64,000 bases of DNA, taken from assembly GCA_012521555.1 (NCBI GenBank), contig JAAYMC010000038.1, positions 1 to 64,000 on the forward strand, given 5' to 3'. A model generated the notes under the pieces. The model was not told the origin of the DNA, did no database searches, and saw only the letters and a program-made list of their open reading frames with translations. Every line of letters begins with the position of its first letter. Position 1 is the stretch's first letter. A program made the translations under genes and the position numbers. The DNA comes from Clostridiales bacterium (GTDB lineage: Bacteria; Bacillota; Clostridia; Oscillospirales; Oscillospiraceae). Shown piece by piece: positions 60,079-64,000 of this stretch.

Positions 60079-61665
60079 TTGATTGAACTGAAAAATCTGA
60101 CCGTCCCCGCCGTGGAGGGACCCGAAGGCGTTTATGCCGCAGCCGCGCGGGCGCTGGGCGTCCCGCAAAGCCAAATCAAGACGCTTGAGATATTGCGCCG
60201 CTCCGTCGACGCAAGGCGGAAAAACGCCATCTCATTTGTCTTTACCGTCGCCGTCTCCCTCGAGGGCGAAGACGCTCTCCTCGAAAAGGCGCGCGGGAAG
60301 TTTCGCCGCTACCAGCCGCCGGAGCCCTACCGCTTCCCTTACTCTCATCTCACGGCGGAAAAACGCCCCGTCGTCGTCGGCATGGGCCCGGCGGGGCTGT
60401 TTGCGGCGCTGTGCCTTGCGGAAGCGGGCGTGCCGCCGATCGTCATAGAGCGCGGACAGCCCGTGGAGCGGCGCGTCAAGGACGTTAATCGCTTCTGGGA
60501 GACGGGCGCGCTGGATACCAGCTCCAACGTGCAGTTCGGCGAAGGCGGCGCCGGCACGTTCTCCGACGGCAAGCTCACGACGGGCATCAGCGACGCGCGC
60601 ATCCCCTTCGTTCTCAGGCGTTTCGTCGAGTTCGGCGCGCCGGAGGACATCCTGTACCTCTCAAAGCCCCACATCGGGACGGACAGGCTGCGCGCCCTGC
60701 TCGTAAACATGCGCCGGCACCTCATTTCGCTCGGGTGCGACATCCGATTCAGCGCGCGGCTTGCCGACATCGACACCGCGGACGGGCGCGTGCGGGCGCT
60801 GCGCGTCGAGTCGGAGGGCGGCGCTTACACCCTGCCCGCAGACTATGTCCTGCTCGCCCCCGGTAACGGCGCCCGGGACACGTTTGAGATGCTTATGAGC
60901 CGCGGCGTGAAGCTCACGCCGAAAAACTTTTCCGTCGGCGTGCGGATAGAGCACCTGCAAAGCGCCATCGACGCGGCCAACTACGGAAAGGCCGCCACGC
61001 TCGGCACGCTGCCGGCTTCGGACTACAAGCTCGCCGTCCACCTCAGGGACGGGCACAGCGTCTACACCTTCTGCGTCTGCCCGGGCGGGCACGTCGTCGC
61101 CGCGGCAAGCGAGTCAGGCCGCGTTGTGACAAACGGCATGAGTTATTATGCCCGCGACGGGCAAAACTGCAACGGCGGGCTGCTCGTGTCCGTCACGCCG
61201 GACGACTTCGGGCACGGCGCGCTCGACGGCATCGCCTTCCAGCGCCGGCTGGAAGAGGCGGCTTACCAATACGGCGGCGGAGGCTACCGCGCACCGGCGC
61301 AGCTTTTAGGCGACTTCCTCGCGAAAAGGCCGTCTGCCGGGCACCGCTCCGTCGTGCCGACGTACAGGCCGGGCGTTAAGTTCTGCAACCTCTGGGACGT
61401 GCTCCCCGATTTTGTCTGCCGCGCCCTCGCCGAGGCCATCCCGGAGATGGACAGAAAAGTGCGCGGCTTTGCCCATCCCGACGCGGTGCTCACCGCCGTC
61501 GAGACGCGCTCGTCGAGCCCCGTGCGCATCGAGCGCGAGGACGGGCAGAGCGTCAGCCTCAAAGGGCTCTTCCCCGCCGGGGAAGGCGCGGGGTACGCCG
61601 GCGGCATCATGTCCGCCGCGGTCGACGGCATCCGCGCGGCCGAGGCCCTGTGCGCGGCGCTGTGA
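60079..61665 (+). CDS. Uncharacterised FAD-dependent dehydrogenase (COG2509-like)
   Basis: VVVGMGPAGLFAALCLAEAGVPPIVIERGQPVERRVKDVNRFWETGALDTSSNVQFGEGGAGTFSDGKLTTG; C-terminal FPAGEGAGYAGGIMSAAVDGIRAAEAL. Confidence 0.9.
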   Translation: MIELKNLTVPAVEGPEGVYAAAARALGVPQSQIKTLEILRRSVDARRKNAISFVFTVAVSLEGEDALLEKARGKFRRYQPPEPYRFPYSHLTAEKRPVVVGMGPAGLFAALCLAEAGVPPIVIERGQPVERRVKDVNRFWETGALDTSSNVQFGEGGAGTFSDGKLTTGISDARIPFVLRRFVEFGAPEDILYLSKPHIGTDRLRALLVNMRRHLISLGCDIRFSARLADIDTADGRVRALRVESEGGAYTLPADYVLLAPGNGARDTFEMLMSRGVKLTPKNFSVGVRIEHLQSAIDAANYGKAATLGTLPASDYKLAVHLRDGHSVYTFCVCPGGHVVAAASESGRVVTNGMSYYARDGQNCNGGLLVSVTPDDFGHGALDGIAFQRRLEEAAYQYGGGGYRAPAQLLGDFLAKRPSAGHRSVVPTYRPGVKFCNLWDVLPDFVCRALAEAIPEMDRKVRGFAHPDAVLTAVETRSSSPVRIEREDGQSVSLKGLFPAGEGAGYAGGIMSAAVDGIRAAEALCAAL

Positions 61666-61687
61666 CGGCGCGCAGGCACAAAAAGAG

Positions 61688-61720
61688 AAAAACCGCCTGC
61701 TTTTGGCAGGCGGTTTTTGA
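61688..61720. terminator. Bidirectional terminator between convergent genes
   Basis: AAAAACCGCCTGCttttGGCAGGCGGTTTTTGA. Confidence 0.88.
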
Positions 61721-63304
61721 TCAGTACATCATGATTTCAATGGTGACGAAGGGCCTCCCGTCAATACTCCTTGCTCCGATGGCGACGATGATGCCATACG
61801 TCTGGTTTACGTAATAACTGACGATGTAGCCCGTCATCAGGTTAAATCCCCCGTAAGCAAACCCGTTGTCCTCAAGGAGGTCGATGTACCTCGTGAGCTT
61901 GCCTGACAGGTCGGCGTCCGTCATCCCCTCCACGAGATAGTTAAAGACGCTTCCGCCGTCGTACCTGTAAGGCGAAAGCTGCGCCAGAGCGCCGAAATCG
62001 GGGACGGGGTAATAGTCCGCGTAATAGACGGTCTTCGGCAGGATCTCCCTGAAATCCTTCAGCTCGCCGGCTTCAAGGCGTTTTAAGTCGTTGATGGGGA
62101 CGATGAGGTTGATGTTCTGCCCCGACGCGGCAAACGCCGTCGTCACGCCGACGACCTTGCCCGACGCGTCGAGCAGGACGCCGCCGCTGCTGCCGGGCGA
62201 GATCGGCGCCGTCGTCTGGATGAAACGCATCCCGTCGATTTCCCGGTTGAGGCCCGAGATAATGCCCGTTGAAAACGTGTTTTTCAGCCCGAGCGGGTTG
62301 CCGAGAGCGTACACCGTCTCGCCGACGCGCACCGCGTCGGAGTCGGCCAGCTTCAGGGCAGGAAAGCCCTCCCCCTCCACCTGAATAAGGGCGAGGTCGA
62401 TGTTGTCCTTTTCGCCGGTGGCGTAAACGCCGAGCACTTTATGGCGCTGCCCGTCCGACGTGACGGCGACGGCGGCCGTCGCCCCCTTGATGACGTGGAA
62501 GTTCGTGACGGCAAGCCCGTCCTCGCGGATGAAAAAGCCGCTGCCCGTCTTGATTTTTGTGCCCTTCATATCCGTGATCTCAAGGTAAAACACGGCGGGC
62601 GAGGCCATTTCATACAGCGCGTTCGGCTCAAGGCTCAGGCGCAGGTCAAAGCGCTGGCGCAGCGCCGGAGTCACCATACGCACGACGATGGCCGCAACCT
62701 CCGCGCGCGTGACGGGCAAGTCGGGGTAAAACGCGCGGTTTGCGCCGCTTCCCGTCAGGACGCCGGCGGCGTAGAGCGCGTAGACGGCGCTTGAATATGG
62801 CTTGTCCTCCGGCACGTCCGCAATCGCGCCGGCGTCGACGCGGTTCATGGCCCCGAGCGCCTCCGCGGGCAGCGCACGAGACAAAATCGCCGCGACCTGC
62901 GCGCGTGTGGCGACCGCGTCAAAGGACTCAATTTCCTCATCAATAATCCCGTTTGCCCTCGCGTAGTCGGCATAGCCGCTGTACCACGCGCCGTCCGCTT
63001 CGGGGATGGCGGCGCCGTAGTACGTCGCATGGATGACGGCCGCGAGCTTGACGGCTTCCGCGAGCGTGACGGGAGACTCCGGCTCAAAGCGCGTGTCCGT
63101 CCGCCCGGCAATTAACCCCAGCTCGTAAGCGATCTGCACGTACTGCGCATACCACTTGACGGACTGGATGTCCTCAAACCGGCCGGTTGTGTATGTACGG
63201 ACGGGCCTGAACCGGTCAAGCCCCGCCGTCTGCGCCGCGGCAAGCGGCACGACGGTTATCATCAAAACAAGCGCGATGAGCCCCGCGGTAAGTCTCTTTC
63301 TCAT
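61721..63304 (-). CDS. SLH-anchored trypsin-like (HtrA/Deg-like) serine protease
   Basis: Signal peptide; three SLH-like repeats (FEDIQSVKWYAQYVQIAYELGLIAG...; YSGYADYARANGII...; IADVPEDKPYSSAVYALYAAGVLTG...). Catalytic triad TNFHVI, DNIDLALI, SPGSSGGVLLD. Confidence 0.9.
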   Translation of the reverse strand: MRKRLTAGLIALVLMITVVPLAAAQTAGLDRFRPVRTYTTGRFEDIQSVKWYAQYVQIAYELGLIAGRTDTRFEPESPVTLAEAVKLAAVIHATYYGAAIPEADGAWYSGYADYARANGIIDEEIESFDAVATRAQVAAILSRALPAEALGAMNRVDAGAIADVPEDKPYSSAVYALYAAGVLTGSGANRAFYPDLPVTRAEVAAIVVRMVTPALRQRFDLRLSLEPNALYEMASPAVFYLEITDMKGTKIKTGSGFFIREDGLAVTNFHVIKGATAAVAVTSDGQRHKVLGVYATGEKDNIDLALIQVEGEGFPALKLADSDAVRVGETVYALGNPLGLKNTFSTGIISGLNREIDGMRFIQTTAPISPGSSGGVLLDASGKVVGVTTAFAASGQNINLIVPINDLKRLEAGELKDFREILPKTVYYADYYPVPDFGALAQLSPYRYDGGSVFNYLVEGMTDADLSGKLTRYIDLLEDNGFAYGGFNLMTGYIVSYYVNQTYGIIVAIGARSIDGRPFVTIEIMMY

Positions 63305-63490
63305 TGTATCCTCCTGTTGCCGAAAAACGCGCGCCGCTTATTAAGGCGCGGCGCATGCCATTTTTTTCATTGTACATGGACGGCGCTCCAGTTTCAACCG
63401 TTTTTGTCAGGCGTGCGTATTTTTCGTCGGATGAAATAAAAAGCAGCCGCATTGGCCGCCGGCTGCTTGATGCGTCGTCTTTGGAACCGA

Positions 63491-64000
63491 TTACTCCGCT
63501 GTGTGCTCCGGCGGGCGCGGCGGCCGACGCGAGAGGTAGTAGAGCGAGTCGTCGATGACATACTTGAAGTTCCGGCTGACTAAAAGGTACGCGCTCGACA
63601 GGATGAAAAACAGGATGCCCGCGAGACCGATGAGCCCGGCGCTTTTGCCGAACGCAAGGTCCGACAGCAGCGCGCTGGACACGACGGAAAAGCTGTTGAT
63701 CGCGATGTGCACCACCATGGGCGCTACCATTGAGCTGCTCCTGTAGTAGACAAGGCCGAGGAGAAGGCCGATGACGGCGGCGTACGCGCCCTGCACGGGC
63801 TGCAGGTGATAGACCCCGAACAGCACCGCCTGGACGACGAGGGCGATTTTGATGGGCATGATTTTCCTCAGCTCGCCGAAAATCAGCCCGCGGAACATAA
63901 TCTCCTCGACGACCGGGCCGATAATCCCGACGGTCAGGAGCGTGATGACGAAATCCCCGCCGACAATGAGCTGGGAAAGCTCCTCGTAGTTTTGAAACAG
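63491..64000 (-). CDS. CPBP-family intramembrane metalloprotease (partial, runs off right edge)
   Basis: Frame stays open to the window end: LFQNYEELSQLIVGGDFVITLLTVGIIGPVVEEIMFRGLIFGELR (EExxxR) and FGVYHLQPVQG. Confidence 0.88.
   Translation of the reverse strand: MFQNYEELSQLIVGGDFVITLLTVGIIGPVVEEIMFRGLIFGELRKIMPIKIALVVQAVLFGVYHLQPVQGAYAAVIGLLLGLVYYRSSSMVAPMVVHIAINSFSVVSSALLSDLAFGKSAGLIGLAGILFFILSSAYLLVSRNFKYVIDDSLYYLSRRPPRPPEHTAE

Overview
This 64 kb window looks like chromosomal DNA from a high-GC, spore-forming Clostridia-type Firmicute; ypeB, obg and SLH proteins fit this, but the taxon is inferred. It is gene dense, mostly housekeeping, with no CRISPR array, rRNA operon or transposase that I could see. 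Housekeeping genes include trpS, obg, icd plus an aconitase-family hydratase, rsmE, dnaE, gltX, ftsK/spoIIIE, coaE, a YrdC/Sua5 protein, prfA and one tRNA-Gln(CTG). Four regions stand out. (1) ~12-20.5 kb: a candidate cell-wall glycopolymer (SCWP) locus with an O-antigen-ligase-like protein, a GT4, two tandem DUF4330-like proteins and a GT4-CsaB (polysaccharide pyruvyl transferase) fusion. It is divergent from an SLH-anchored phosphodiester glycosidase, with a TagO/WecA-like enzyme at ~7.2-8.3 kb and a second SLH protein (an HtrA-like protease) at ~61.7-63.3 kb. (2) ~5.2-6.4 kb: a cassette of three small uncharacterised proteins, one with polyproline runs. (3) ~47.6-56 kb: an accessory-looking segment with a tautomerase-like protein, a cupin with a Cys tail, a lipoprotein serpin, and a sugar-type ABC transporter whose ATPase gene is split by a +1 frameshift in an A6 run. 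(4) ~44.2-45.0 kb: an UppP/BacA-like protein that lacks the catalytic Glu and Arg residues. All calls come from reading the supplied sequence and ORF translations; no database search was run.
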